Origin: Blepharisma stoltei
Taxonomy: Eukaryota; Ciliophora; Heterotrichea; Heterotrichida; Blepharismidae
DNA length: 64,000 bases
Direction of reading: 5' to 3'
NCBI GenBank assembly: GCA_914767885.1
Contig: CAJZBQ010000011.1
Span: 372,001-436,000 of the forward strand
The notes under the pieces are model-generated. The model was not told the origin of the DNA. It searched no databases and saw nothing but the letters and a program-made list of their open reading frames with translations. The position numbers were made by a program, and so were the translations under genes. Positions 10,322-20,485 of the stretch are shown here, piece by piece (positions within the stretch are counted from its first letter, which is position 1; the number at the start of each line of letters is the position of its first letter).

Positions 10322-12094
10322 TTACTGATCTTTTAGTTTTCCAATTAAATCTTCCAAATCTAAAATATTGGTTCTATACAGCTCATTTGGATAAAATTCT
10401 TTATATTCAGATGAATGCATAGGATGAGGAATATGATCTTCTTTTCTATTAATTAAGCTCCCTGCTAATGACTTATAAGCCTGAACTAATTTAGCTATTT
10501 GATCTTCCCCTTCTTTTAAATTTTCCAGCTCTTTTATTGTTGCCAAATCCTTTTCAGTAGCATTAGCATTGATTTTGTCCGTAAAATCAATAATCCCTTG
10601 CAATGGCTTTCTAATAGATTGCGATAAGAAAAAAATCAGGACAACAATTATGATAATAATAGCTACTGAGGTAAAAATAGTAATAAGAATAAGTGTGGTT
10701 CCTGTGTTTTCTATTTCTGTTTTGCTATCTTCTTTATATTGCATTATATCTTGCTCTTTAATAAACATCATTAAGATATAATACCAATCAGATGTAGCGT
10801 TTAACGTTTCTGAAGAAATTGGATAAGTAGCAACTCTATGTATTTGATTATCATCTATCATATAATGAATACTCTCTGGATTATCCAAAACATCAGACCA
10901 AAACTCATTATCAGAAATATTATTCATATTCGTATGTTCATTGCTTCATCACCCTGGAGCATTTGCTTTTAAAATATCTCCATTTTGATAAACTAACGCA
11001 ATTTCTCCATATCCTATATAATTAAGAATTGACATTTCTTGACTTATTGACTGTATATTTATATCAGCAACAAAAATGCCTATCAGGCTTCCATCACTAT
11101 GATAAAGAGGCTCAGCTAACGAAAAAATATATTGCAATTTCCTATGGATGGCGCTGTTTTGGCTAGATTTTCCCACTGGAAAATTTTTTGGTTCGACCAG
11201 TGCCATATGGTTTAGTCAAACCAAAAAAATTTCCCAGTGGGAAAATCAAGGCCAATATAGTGTCATCCATGGGAAAATTCCATAACTTCCATTGCCAAGC
11301 TTATCTTCATAAGCATTGGTAGCTGTGCTACTTTTATTATTTTCTATAAAAGTTGTATATCATAATTCTGTTTGTGGGTTATAGCCATCTGGGAATTTCA
11401 AGCCAGGAAAAGCTAATATAAAATTAGCTTGCTCAAAATAAATTAAATATCTTATAGCTGTGGAGTTTGTTAGGTCATAAATTACCCATCAAAAATTGTC
11501 GAACCGCGAAACTTTTTTAAGCAGATCTTTGTCATAAATATCGCTAAAATTCATAAAAGTGCTGAAATTAAAGGAAACTGAGTTGACGCCGTATATAGCT
11601 TCTGTATATAAAGAACTTTCAGGGATTTCTTCATATGTATGATACTCCAAATAATCCAATGAAAAGCTGTTTTCATCTCGAATCATATTAACAAGCATTT
11701 CCCTTATAAAAGAACCCATAATTGTAACTTCAGAAAAAGTTGAATACAAATAAGCCCCACCTCCTCTTATAATAGCCATCATGCTATCTGAAGCTTCTTC
11801 ACTTAAAGTCTTTTCTACCTCAAGCAAAATCTGCTCTCTTAAAATGCTCATATTTAGCAGTACAAGGCAAATAACTAACTCTCTTGCTTAGCGGGCAAAA
11901 ATAATAATAAATTTTATTTATGGGAAATAATCCCATCGTTAGGGAAAATATTTTCTTTGCTCGCTAACAAGTGGGAGTAAAGAAAGGACCAAAATCATAA
12001 CCATCAGGTAGCATACAAGCATTTGTCGTCTCATCGATCATTTTTTGCTGACATTTGTAATCTCTGTCCAAATATGTTTAAAGCCTAGACACAT
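10322..12094 (-). CDS. Cache/HAMP transmembrane sensor, broken by two IESs
   Basis: Joins to 505 residues after removal of a 153-bp IES (11132-11284) and a 102-bp IES (11878-11979), with UGA read as Trp at six or more sites. Order: short cytoplasmic N-terminus (MCLGFKHIW), TM helix (VMILVLSLVICLVLLN), extracellular dCache-like sensor with GSYIFSLAEPLYHSDGSLIG and FVADINIQS typical of the membrane-distal fold, second TM (VAIIIIIVVLIFFL), then HAMP-like SIRKPLQGIIDFTDKI and a short tail. No kinase or cyclase follows, so the output partner is unknown. The start is 15 bp from the divergent start at 12110; an alternative start is at 12034. Excision at 11130/11283 creates the SYIFS junction. Confidence 0.8.
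11130..11284. mobile_element. foldback IES, 153 bp, in the Cache gene
   Basis: Bounded by TA at 11130-11131 and 11283-11284. Almost the whole element is an inverted repeat (GATTTTCCCACTGG...CCAGTGGGAAAATC, with TTGGTT(C/T)GAC(C/T)A at the tip). Removal restores an uninterrupted sensor domain. Related in ends and core to the elements at 31326 and 39744. Confidence 0.85.
11876..11979. mobile_element. short TIR-bearing IES, 102 bp, in the first TM helix
   Basis: TA at 11876-11877 and 11978-11979. Ends are imperfect inverted repeats (ACTCTCTTGCTTAGCGGGCA on the left; TTTGCTCGCTAACAAGTGGG on the right). Removal joins VLSL to VICLVLLN and completes the transmembrane segment. Confidence 0.85.
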
Positions 12095-12109
12095 TTAATT
12101 ATTTCTAAA

Positions 12110-12928
12110 ATGGAAAGGGAATCAGTCTTTGCTCCAAGCACAGAAGTGAAAAATTATGATATTGTATAGTTTATATAGCAAGATATTTATGACCTCGAAG
12201 ACTGTTTAGATATTTTTGAATCAATATAGCCAGAGTCTACTTTTGGCTTGAACTATTCCGACTTCTCTCGGCATCAATGGAAAGTTGGTTTTACCAACAC
12301 TAGCAAGCAAAACTAACTCCCCAGATTGGCAAGTCCACTTCTTCTGGAAGTTTATCATCTTTGAAATCGTCGGGATAGCCTGAACCAAAAGGAAGCTCGG
12401 GCTATAGTTCAAGATCTGAAAATTCCCAATAAGAAAAAAAGTGAGATTAGTGAAGTATTCTATATATAGCTTATGGCTAAGTATGTTTATATGGAAGACT
12501 CTGTATTAGAAGGCTTAGAGAAGCTACCAAAAGTCGCGAAAACAGATAAAATGCAAAAAGTAAAAATAAGGTAGAGATTGCTTGATGATATGCAGAAATT
12601 CAATGAATTAAGCTGCGATTTTCAAGACTCTTGGAATAATGAATATTGGTCAGTCTATGAGTTGACAAGAGAAGGATATGACTCAAATAGCATGAAAAAC
12701 CAAGAGCAAGTGCCAGGAAAAACTATAAAGCAAATTTCTCAACAATTGTATGATTTGCAAGACATGGCTCTTGTTTTAAGCAGGATGAGTCGTGGACCTG
12801 AAGACTCCAAAGACATTCATGGCTGCCAGTCACTAGCAGCTATAGATGAAGAAGCTCAAAAATACAAAGAGCCAACTATAAAAAAGCAAGCCAATAAGCG
12901 AAACTGTGAGCAATGCATCTTGTATTAA
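12110..12928 (+). CDS. coiled-coil protein with three 15-nt introns and one IES
   Basis: 197 residues after removing introns at 12164-12178, 12455-12469 and 12560-12574 (each exactly 15 nt, GTA...TAG) and a 180-bp foldback IES at 12227-12406. The result begins MERESVFAPSTEVKNYDI and is helical and charged throughout (LEDCLDIFESIVQDLKI, LLDDMQKFNELSCDF), ending KRNCEQCILY. Helical layout and size are like small vesicle-traffic or cytoskeletal coiled coils, but no family is recognised. The start is 15 bp from the divergent Cache gene. With the introns unspliced, in-frame TAGs fall at what look like Gln sites, a misleading signal. Confidence 0.75.
12225..12406. mobile_element. foldback IES, 180 bp
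   Basis: Starts TATAGCCAGAGTCTACTTTTGG and ends with the inverted counterpart ...CCAAAAGGAAGCTCGGGCTATA. Excision at TA joins TTTGAATCAATA to GTTCAAGAT and keeps frame (FESI + VQDLKI). Confidence 0.85.
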
Positions 12929-13038
12929 TGTATATATCTCTATACATCCATTTCTACTAATATATTTAATATTTCCAAAAGAAAAATACCTTAATATTAA
13001 AGATAAACCTGGATTTTCCTTTTTTTCCACTTCCAGTC

Positions 13039-13515
13039 CTAATTTTCATGTTCTTCTTGCAAGCTTCTTTGATGTAGTTCTGTGACAACTCTTGCTAGGT
13101 GCTCTCTTTCTCTTTCATGAATTTTCTGTCTTTCTTCTGCTCTTTGAGTCAACGCATGAGAAGTAGGCAGCATAACAGTTTTAGCTTGAACTCTTCCTCC
13201 TTTTTTGAATAATAATTTAAAATTCCCACTATTAGAAGCATCACTAAAAACAGTAGGAATTTCTTTTTCTTTGATAATCCCCACACTTTTGGCTTCGTGG
13301 ATGCTTTCTGTAATAAAATCTTCAAGCTCGTTGTCGAATTCTTTTTCTTCTTCACTTGAATTTGTGTCAAATGAAGGGATTTTCATCATTTCAGGGGTTT
13401 TTGGGTCTTTTGACTCTTCTTCAGATTCAGAGTCGTTTATGTGCTTTCTTTCTTCTTCTAGTAGCTTTCTCATGATTTCTTTATCGTTATGTGTCTTTTG
13501 TCCTTTTTTTTCCAT
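13039..13515 (-). CDS. UPF2 C-terminal (Upf1-binding) region, separate frame
   Basis: 158 residues. After an acidic Ser/Glu stretch come FDNELEDFITESIHEAK and then FKLLFKKGGRVQAKTVMLP followed by a basic helix ending ELHQRSLQEEHEN. This matches, in order and spacing, the Upf1-binding end of UPF2 (an acidic helix, then a beta-hairpin of the FxMLTRKG type, then a long helix). It lies 178 bp downstream of the third MIF4G domain on the same strand. I found no TA-to-TA removal that joins the two frames, so either it is a separate gene or the junction uses an unrecognised IES or intron. The ATG at 13513-13515 would serve as its own start. Confidence 0.7.
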   Translation of the reverse strand: MEKKGQKTHNDKEIMRKLLEEERKHINDSESEEESKDPKTPEMMKIPSFDTNSSEEEKEFDNELEDFITESIHEAKSVGIIKEKEIPTVFSDASNSGNFKLLFKKGGRVQAKTVMLPTSHALTQRAEERQKIHEREREHLARVVTELHQRSLQEEHEN

Positions 13516-13693
13516 TATTCAGGATTATTTATACAATTTTACCCTCACCATAAACAGCAAAAGCTGCTGCTTATGGTGAGCCTAAGTGTGTATAATAGAA
13601 ACTTTGATTTTTGCTTTAAAAAAAAAACTTTTTAAGCCAAATGGCTTACAAGGAAAAAATAATCCCAATTAAATGTCTAAAAGAGAAAATTTC
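13516..13693 (-). other. spacer between UPF2 parts, with a hairpin
   Basis: Contains an inverted repeat at 13544-13580 (CTCACCATAA(A/G)CAGCA around a short loop). It could be part of an IES, since foldback IESs are frequent in this window, or a true intergenic hairpin. Confidence 0.5.
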
Positions 13694-16600
13694 CTAGAGG
13701 AAAAACATATAATGGATTTCTTTATAATTTTCTCTGTTGAGTTTTGGATTCGGCTTAAAAGTCTCCAAAATATCAGTCACCAAAAATTCCATGTCTTTAG
13801 TAATAGATGGTTTTGTGATCAAAAAGTACTGGAAATGGGTTAAAAAACGGTTGATTTTTTGTCGATGCTTGTCAACTATAAAGTATTCTTTAACTGAGTC
13901 TAGAAGCGACCATATAAGTTTAGCTCGAAAAGTATCAGTGGGGTCATCATTTTCATTTTTATAATAAAGTAACGCAAATAGCATATCATATACAAGCTCC
14001 TTGTCTATTATTTTATAGCAGTAAAGTTCGCCGAAGAATTTCACTATTAATACTCGATGCTGGCATTTTCTGAAATTATTTTCTTTTAAGTCCATTAAAA
14101 TGTCTTCGCAGGTAGTGTCGATTAAGCTGTGGATGGTTTCTGAAAGAGGGGAATGTTTTCGGATCCCAGCAAGCATATTAGCAATAATGGGGATATTTTG
14201 AATTTTTCCTTTACTCACATCTTCATGAGCGGACAAATTTGCTATAATTTTTTTTCAAAAATTAAAGCAATTACTAATTTAATTTTTAACTGTTTAAAAT
14301 TAAACAGAATTAGCTAGAGATTTCATTATACTAATAATCCTCATTTTTTTCATAAAAAATCTTTATTTTTGCTCGCTCATAGAGGCGGTTTTTACCCAAA
14401 AAATAAGGACTTTTCCAATATTTTTGTTTGCTCATAGATGGGAAGAGTTAGAAACCATTTGGATAATCGCTTTCACTATAAATTCTTCACTTTCAGGGAA
14501 TGGTAGCATTTTTATGTCCTTGATTGTCTTTTCACAAGTGCTTGGCTCCAGGTTCTTTATTAACCATTTTATGTATTCATATAAAATTGGCGTTGACTTT
14601 TTCTTCTGCACTTTTTCACGTGGGACACACGAATAGCAAGATTCATCAACCATATGCTCAGTTTCTGGCGGAAGATGCTTTTTAGTTTTCAATCTTTGCA
14701 TTCTTGATACCATAAGTGTTATTCTCTCATTAGTGACTGGATGCTTATATAAATATCTTCCACAGGAATTCAGAGTATGGCAAGCAATTTCTATATTTTG
14801 CCCACTGAAACCGCTGAGACACGACTCTAACTCCCCCCCCCCTCCGTGAGCGAACAAAACCATTAGAAAAATCGGCATTTTTTGACCAAAAACCCACCCT
14901 CCGTGAGTGAACAAAAATTTTTTTTTTAATAGAAAAAATTTTAATGGAAAAAAATTTTGATATATAAGTGATAATTAGTATAATGAAATCTAGAGCTAAT
15001 TCTGTTTAATTTTAAACAAATTGCGTTTTAAAACATAAATTTTGCAAATTAAATTAATATTTGCTTCCCAATTTTTGCAAATTAGGATTTTTTTAAATTT
15101 CGAAAAAAATATTTTTTATAAAATTTATATATATATAAATTTTTTTAAAAAAAAAAATTAACCCCCCTCCGTGAGCGAACAAAATTTTTTTGTTCGCTCA
15201 CGGAGGGGGGGGGGGGGAGTAAGCAGTTTATTAGTAAACTTGGCTGGGCAATTTGGAATTTTAGTAATTCTGACATCAACTTTACTTGTCTTATACAGTT
15301 ATCAGTGGATGTAGCGTCGTTTTGCTCTTGAAACTGTTTGAAGTCGCTTTCCAGCTTTTGGAGCAGCCAATTATTGACATCTTTAAACTCTCTTCCTACA
15401 ATAGCTATCAGCCTTGCATAGAACGGCAATAAATGCAAGGTTGTTGTTTTAGAAGCCCCAACAAGTCCAACTAATGCTTTTCTATTAGATTTATTTGCAA
15501 TATGTAAAAATTCTTCAGCAAGTGTATCAGCTTCTTCTTTTGATACACACTGTCCGAATTTTTTCTTAAAAGTTTCGAACTCCGCCTTCAAGTCCTTATG
15601 CTCTTCTTTATTTTTTCTTTCTTCAAATATAGGCAATTTTAAATAAAAATTTTTTTCTTCCTCACTGTCAAAAATATTTTCTATGATAACTTCTTTGATT
15701 TCTTCTACGACTTCTATAGGCTTTTCTTCTATTAGAACAGGTGGCTCAAAGCCTGAAACATCACTCATTATCTGTAGAGCTGTAAAGCATTTATTTAGCT
15801 TATTTCTAAGCCCGACCGCTTCAGCTGAGCTTTCTTCGTCTACTACGCTGCGCTCAATTTTTATTTGGGTGTTGCGGGCTTCGACTTTTTTGCATTTATC
15901 GTGAAGGTCTAGTAGATATTTCATAGAAGATTCATAAAACTGGGTCAATATTTTATTTAATATTTTTTGCTCATTTTCATCAAGAACTTTTAGCCTGTTC
16001 ATAGGAACAATTTGACGGGTTTCTAATAAAATTTTTTCAGAAACTGGAGGAAAGCCTAATAATTCTTCAGAACGGTACCGAAATATAGAGGATAAAATTG
16101 ATAAAGAGTTTTCCAGGTTTTCGCCTTGAGATGTAGCCCTATTGGTAAATTACATAGTTTTGGATTACCCTAACTCCATTCTGTGTAAGCGAACAAAAAT
16201 ACTTTATTCGCCCATACATAGTAAGGAATAATAAATTTTGTAGTGAAATTTTTTATTCGAAATTTAAAAAATCCGATATGAATAATTTTAAAGCAAATAT
16301 TAATTTAATTTGTAAAATTTATGTTTTAAAATTCAAGCTGCTTAAATTAAGAGATTCATTATAATACTTATCACTCATATATCGAAATATTAATCATCAA
16401 AATTTTATATTAAAAAATTTTTTGCTCACTCACAGAGGGTGATGGTTTTGTTTGCTCACGGAGGGGGAGTAAGATAGCCTTTTGTGTCTTCCCATAGACC
16501 ATGGATGATTAATTCTGTAATAAAGCGTAGGATACTTCTTTTTCTGACGTTATCACTCTCTTTATGCTGCTTTTTGAGGCATTCTTCTAATGTTTTTGAA

Positions 16601-17733
16601 AAGCTTGGATATCTTTGGTGCAGGCCACAGCAACAATCTATTAAAAAAGGAAGCTCTTTTAACTGCATTTTGGTTTCGCTTATAGAGCCTGCTACTTCTG
16701 ATACATATCTATTTAAATTCAAGCTATCCATTTCTTGAATTATTGCTTCTGCAGATTCCTCGCTGAATGTTTTAAGCTTTTTTATGAATTTTTGGATTCT
16801 ATCTACTTTGGTTATTAATCCTTTCTTTTCTGGTTGAGGAGATTTTGTGCAGATTTTGTTTAAGTATCTCATTTTGCGTTTGTGGATTTCTTGGTCTCTT
16901 GATTGGATATACTTTTGCTTGGCTCCATGCCAAATGACAGTGGATTTTTGACAGTGTACATTTCATAGAAATATATTGGTCGAAAATTTTTAATAGTGCG
17001 ACATTTGGCCGAAAATTAACGGTTTTTTTTTTTGGTCAATGTCTCACTATAGCCGGGAACAGGCTATATCAAAAATTTTCAACCAATTTTCGGCCAAAAA
17101 TTTTTCGGTGAAATGGACACTATCAAAAAGGCAATGTCATTTGACCTGCACCCACTTTTGCTTGGCTTCTTCAGAAAATGGAGAAAGGCCTAAAAAGATT
17201 GAAAGATTAAAATTATAAAGCCATAAGCGAGTTCCACTAGTCGGACTACCTTGACTCTTGTAAAGGCGGCCTACGCTAGGTGCATATGCATTAGAGTGCA
17301 AATGGTGTAAGGCCCAAACAAAATTCCACCCTATTCAATTTTTTGGCGAAACTCACCTACCTAAGGATCAGCTCCTTAGATTAGAGCGACCCTCTGCCAG
17401 GATAATCCCGATAGATGAAGACTATGTGAGAGGCAAAACCTTCTGAAGAGAAACAAAACTTCCCTATTCGGCAAGGCTTCCCCGAACCTGAAGGCCTACT
17501 TCCAAAAGGAGCAAAGATCCTATTTTCAGCTTCATCAGGATGGAATTAACTGCTCCATAGGAGTGCGCCTCAGAGGCCAATTTCCGTCAACGTCATTATT
17601 TTCTTCCTAGAGAAAGGTCAGGCATTTCTTCTATTTGCGGCTCGTAGTAATCTTTGGAGCCTTTTCCTGATTGAGCGCCTGCTGAATTGATTAATGCAAG
17701 GTCTTCTGCTGAAAAGCCTAAGTCTTCCATCAT
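13694..17733 (-). CDS. UPF2, nonsense-mediated decay factor, broken by five inserts
   Basis: Begins MMEDLGFSAEDLALINS at 17733. Removal of inserts at 17191-17609, 16911-17167, 16146-16471, 14828-15221 and 14212-14450 gives one frame with three MIF4G-type domains: SLNLNRYVSEV...LRFITELIIHGLWED (first), YARLIAIVGREFKDV...IRQVKLMSELLKFQIAQ and ACHTLNSCGRYLY (second), IPIIANMLAG...HRVLIVKFFGELYCYKIID (third). Order and motifs match UPF2, which bridges UPF1 and UPF3 in NMD. About 35 residues of domain 1 found in animal UPF2 appear missing at the 16146-16471 junction. The frame stops at TAG 13694-13696 before the Upf1-binding end, which lies in the next frame downstream. Confidence 0.85.
14212..14450. 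mobile_element. decayed BogoMITE IES in UPF2, 237 bp
   Basis: TA at 14212-14213 and 14449-14450. One end is CTCACATCTTCATGAGCGGAC, a mutated CTCC...GTGAGCGAAC, and the other holds CTCATAGAGG and CTCATAGATGGGAAGAG. Removal gives ...IIQMVSKGKIQNIPIIANM, in frame and as in UPF2. Confidence 0.85.
14828..15221. mobile_element. BogoMITE IES in UPF2, 392 bp
   Basis: Intact copy: TA-ACTCCCCCCCCC at left, GGGGGGGAGTA at right, four copies of the GTGAGCGAACAAAA motif. Excision joins LLINCL to ESCLSGFSGQ in frame. Confidence 0.95.
16146..16471. mobile_element. decayed BogoMITE IES in UPF2
   Basis: MITE ends at 16171 (ACTCCATTCTGTGTAAGCG) and 16470 (GGAGGGGGAGTA). Cutting at those two TAs leaves a frameshift. 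Using the TA at 16146-16147 (324 bp) restores frame; the TA at 16155-16156 (315 bp) does so only if a 15-nt intron just after it is also spliced. The true boundary therefore seems to lie 15-25 bp beyond the MITE end. Confidence 0.75.
16911..17167. mobile_element. foldback element flanked by a 14-bp direct repeat in UPF2
   Basis: ACTTTTGCTTGGCT occurs at 16911-16924 and 17154-17167. Between them is a long inverted repeat (CAAATGACAGTGGATTTTTG on one side, CAAATGACATTGCCTTTTTG on the other strand). Removing the element plus one repeat (243 bp) gives SEEAKQKYIQSRDQ. There is no TA at both ends. Confidence 0.8.
17191..17609. mobile_element. retroposon-like insert/IES in UPF2, 417 bp
   Basis: Moderately GC-rich. 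Positions 17365-17570 align with 39085-39285 (shared TTCGGCAAGGC, CCTGAAG(G/A)CCTACTTC, TTCATCA). TA at 17191-17192 and 17608-17609; excision gives DLSLGLSPFSEEAK. An 8-bp word GAGAAAGG also flanks it and gives a second in-frame solution (DLSPFSEE). Confidence 0.75.
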
Positions 17734-17873
17734 TAATTATTAATTTCTTAGGAAGCATATGCAGGATAATACCGTAAATTATCTATATCAAGCAGTATAC
17801 CTGCAATTCTTTTCTACTATTTACGAAACTTCTTCATACTTACTATAAAACTATAAATTTTAAATGAAAATAT

Positions 17874-18200
17874 TAATCCCCCCTCTGTGAGCGAACAAAA
17901 TCATTAGTTAATCCCTATTTTTTTGCCCAAAACCCACCCTCCGTGAGCGAACAAAAAAATTTTGATATATGAGTGATAATTAGTATAACGAAATCTCTAG
18001 CTAATTCTGTTTAATTTTAAAGTAATTGCATTTTAAAACATAAATTTTACAAATTAAATTAATACTTGCTTTCCAAATTTTTGCGAAGTGGGACTTTTTA
18101 AAAAATTTCTATAAATTTCTATATAATTTTTTTTAAGAAAATTAACCCCCCTCCGTTAGCGAACAAGATTTTTTTTGTTCGCTCACGAAGGGGGGGAGTA
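17874..18200. mobile_element. BogoMITE-type element, intergenic
   Basis: TTAATCCCCCCTCTGTGAGC at left and CTCACGAAGGGGGGGAGTA at right, with inner copies near 17937 and 18148. It ends 20 bp before the DONSON-like start codon, between divergent genes. Confidence 0.9.
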
Positions 18201-18219
18201 AGAAATAAATCCAAATATT

Positions 18220-19329
18220 ATGAGTACTCCTATATCTACTCAAAAAATTCCAAAAACCCTTGCAAGAGATTCCAGCGACTCCAAGCCTAAAAAATCCTTC
18301 CAATGACTATTAGAAAAAGACCCAAGTGAGATCATTGAAGTAAACCTCCCAGACATTCAAATCAGCAGCCCAGAAATTTTGGTAGAAAACACCAGATCTC
18401 AGCACAACATAGATTTAAACCACGAGCTTGACCAAATTTATTCTAGGACTACTAGAAGTGCTAAAAAGAAACAGATTTCTGAAGAAATCACCAGATGTCC
18501 ATCAGTATCTGAGTTTCCTCCATGGTATAGCTTGTGCAAAGAAATTCATATAATTTCATCAATGAATTTAGAGTGGCTACAATACCCTAGCACTGAAGAA
18601 GAAAGCCTGGGTATATTTAATGCGAGCCAAGGGTTAACAAACGATAAACACGACATATATCAAGCCATGCTATACTGAACCTGCTCCAATTTAGACGAAA
18701 ATGATTGGTTGATTTCTTTGAAAAGCGTATTTTACACATTTGCATTTAATAAAATTGACTGATTTTATGTAATTTTCAGAAAGATTTTGGTACTATTCAA
18801 AAAAGATAATCAAAAGCCTACAGTTTTAATATTTAATCCCACATTACAGCTGATTTCAAATTTAAAGAAATATTCAATTGAAAATGAGGAAAATGTTGAA
18901 ATCGATAACTTGCAAGGCTACAGAAAAAATAAAAAATTATCTCCTGTAACTTTGAAAGGAAAATCAGTTTTTCGATTTTATAATTATCTTATAAATAATC
19001 ATAGTGATGCCAAGATAATTTCACCTCATTTTTTTCTCAATGGGACTTTGAAATACCTAAATTTATTATACTGTGGAGAAGTGAAATCATTAGGAATCCC
19101 TGAGCTTTCTGAAGGCTCTCAGTTCAAAATTCAGAAAAAATACAAGTTGTCAATCGAAGGACCAATCAGCCCGCAAGCAGTAAAAATCCTTTGTATGGTA
19201 TTACAGAATAGAAACACTCCGTTTACAATAAATTTGGTCCCAGATCTTTTTTCTTCCCAAGCGTTTTGTCCTCATACGATTTCCTGACTAAATGGGAGCT
19301 ATTCTATATCATCTACTTCACTATGTTAA
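18220..19329 (+). CDS. DONSON-like replication protein
   Basis: 369 residues once five in-frame TGA are read as Trp (18304, 18676, 18700, 18757, 19285). The central part (SVFYTFAFNKIDWFYVIFRKILVLFKK) and the later LSIEGPISPQAVKILCMVLQ resemble DONSON/Humpty-dumpty, a replisome and fork-stability factor that helps load the CMG helicase. The N-terminal third is disordered with QW(L)LE near residue 30. No introns. The stop is 11 bp from the stop of the convergent gene. Family call rests on motif resemblance only. Confidence 0.6.
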
Positions 19330-19340
19330 TAATAATTTTA

Positions 19341-20198
19341 TTAATTAAAAGATGTGGTATTCGGCCTAGCAGTGCTTGCTAAATCTAAACTCATGATTTT
19401 CAGTGCTAAAGTTTTCTCATTCATACTTTGAGTTCTTTCATGGCTTGGAGGAACCCAAAGAGTAGATAGCGCAGATTGTCTCCATTTAGCTTCTGTAGTT
19501 GTTTTCCAAAATGTAGAGCAAGGATCGTCAGATTTCCTCATCTTGGTTTCATATGTTTTTTCATTAGCTTGCCTTTTGAAATTTGCATTGAATTTAGCAT
19601 TTAAAGATAAATTCTGGATTGAAATCACAGCAAAATCAAAAGGGATATGTAGCGTTCGGCCTAATTTGGCTAAATCTTTAATAGCTTTAAAAATTGCATT
19701 GTGGGTATCCTTAACTATATTTTTGTCTAAATAGCATGCCATAGCAATAGGTACGGGGTTGCAGTAAATCATTTGAAAACCTCTCTGATAAATTGATCGC
19801 TGAGATGCTGGTTTTTCTAAATAATTTTTCCCATGATATCTTGCTAACACATACTGAAGTGTTGTATCAGGGACAAAAATTGGGAAATTTTTGTGGAGAT
19901 GTTGCCTTTCTAGTCTTTGCTCATTAATGTCTCCAAGATTTGGATTTATAGAACCTATTCGAGGAAGCTCAGTCTCAATAATAAATGTAAAAGCACCAAA
20001 ATTAGGGATGTTTACCCCTTTTCCTTGTAACAGTTTTTCATGGATATATTCAACAGTAGCTTTCCAGATCAATTGCATTTGAGAAGCAGGCTCAACAGGC
20101 TTTAATGAATGGTCAGATCGTGGCTGAGATGTAGAATGAGTGCCTGGGTATCTTTGAGGGTTTCTAAGAATTCATTCGATAATTGCTTCAATATCCAT
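19341..20198 (-). CDS. CCDC81-like HU-domain protein
   Basis: 285 residues from the ATG at 20196-20198; an in-frame TGA (Trp) at residue 9 hides this start under the standard code. IWKATVEYIHEKLLQGKGVNIPNFGAFTF is the HU-type domain found at the N-terminus of CCDC81 proteins, which are centrosome or cilium associated in animals. A second region with VPDTTLQYVLARYHGKNY and YCNPVPIAMACYLDK fits the linker and second HU-like domain. The end is Ser/Thr-rich. Confidence 0.75.
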
Positions 20199-20485
20199 TA
20201 TAATTTTCTAATAGAGATTATTAATTTCTAGCATTTTCTTGTTGAGTTAATGATAATTAATATTAAAATGTGTTTATTCAATTTTGATTTTCTAATTATA
20301 ATCTCTTGAATGCTATTTACTAAAAAAAGCACAAAAGCATTGATTATAAATTATATAAAAACATTAAATTACAATATTTCCAAAAATTTGTTTTCAAATT
20401 ATAATTTTTCTTTACCTTCCATATGCTATAAATACATATTATGCAAATAAAGTTTATTAGATTATGAAAATTCTTCCTATTCAAA

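Noticed and set aside
12164-12178. UAG read as Gln
   Set aside because: The stretch is a 15-nt GTA...TAG intron; the same explanation covers the other in-frame TAGs I met, and TAG ends several conserved genes.
14432-14914. Separate protein starting with Gly-rich MFTHGGWVFGQK
   Set aside because: The first part is translation of the MITE; only the portion after the excision junction is UPF2.
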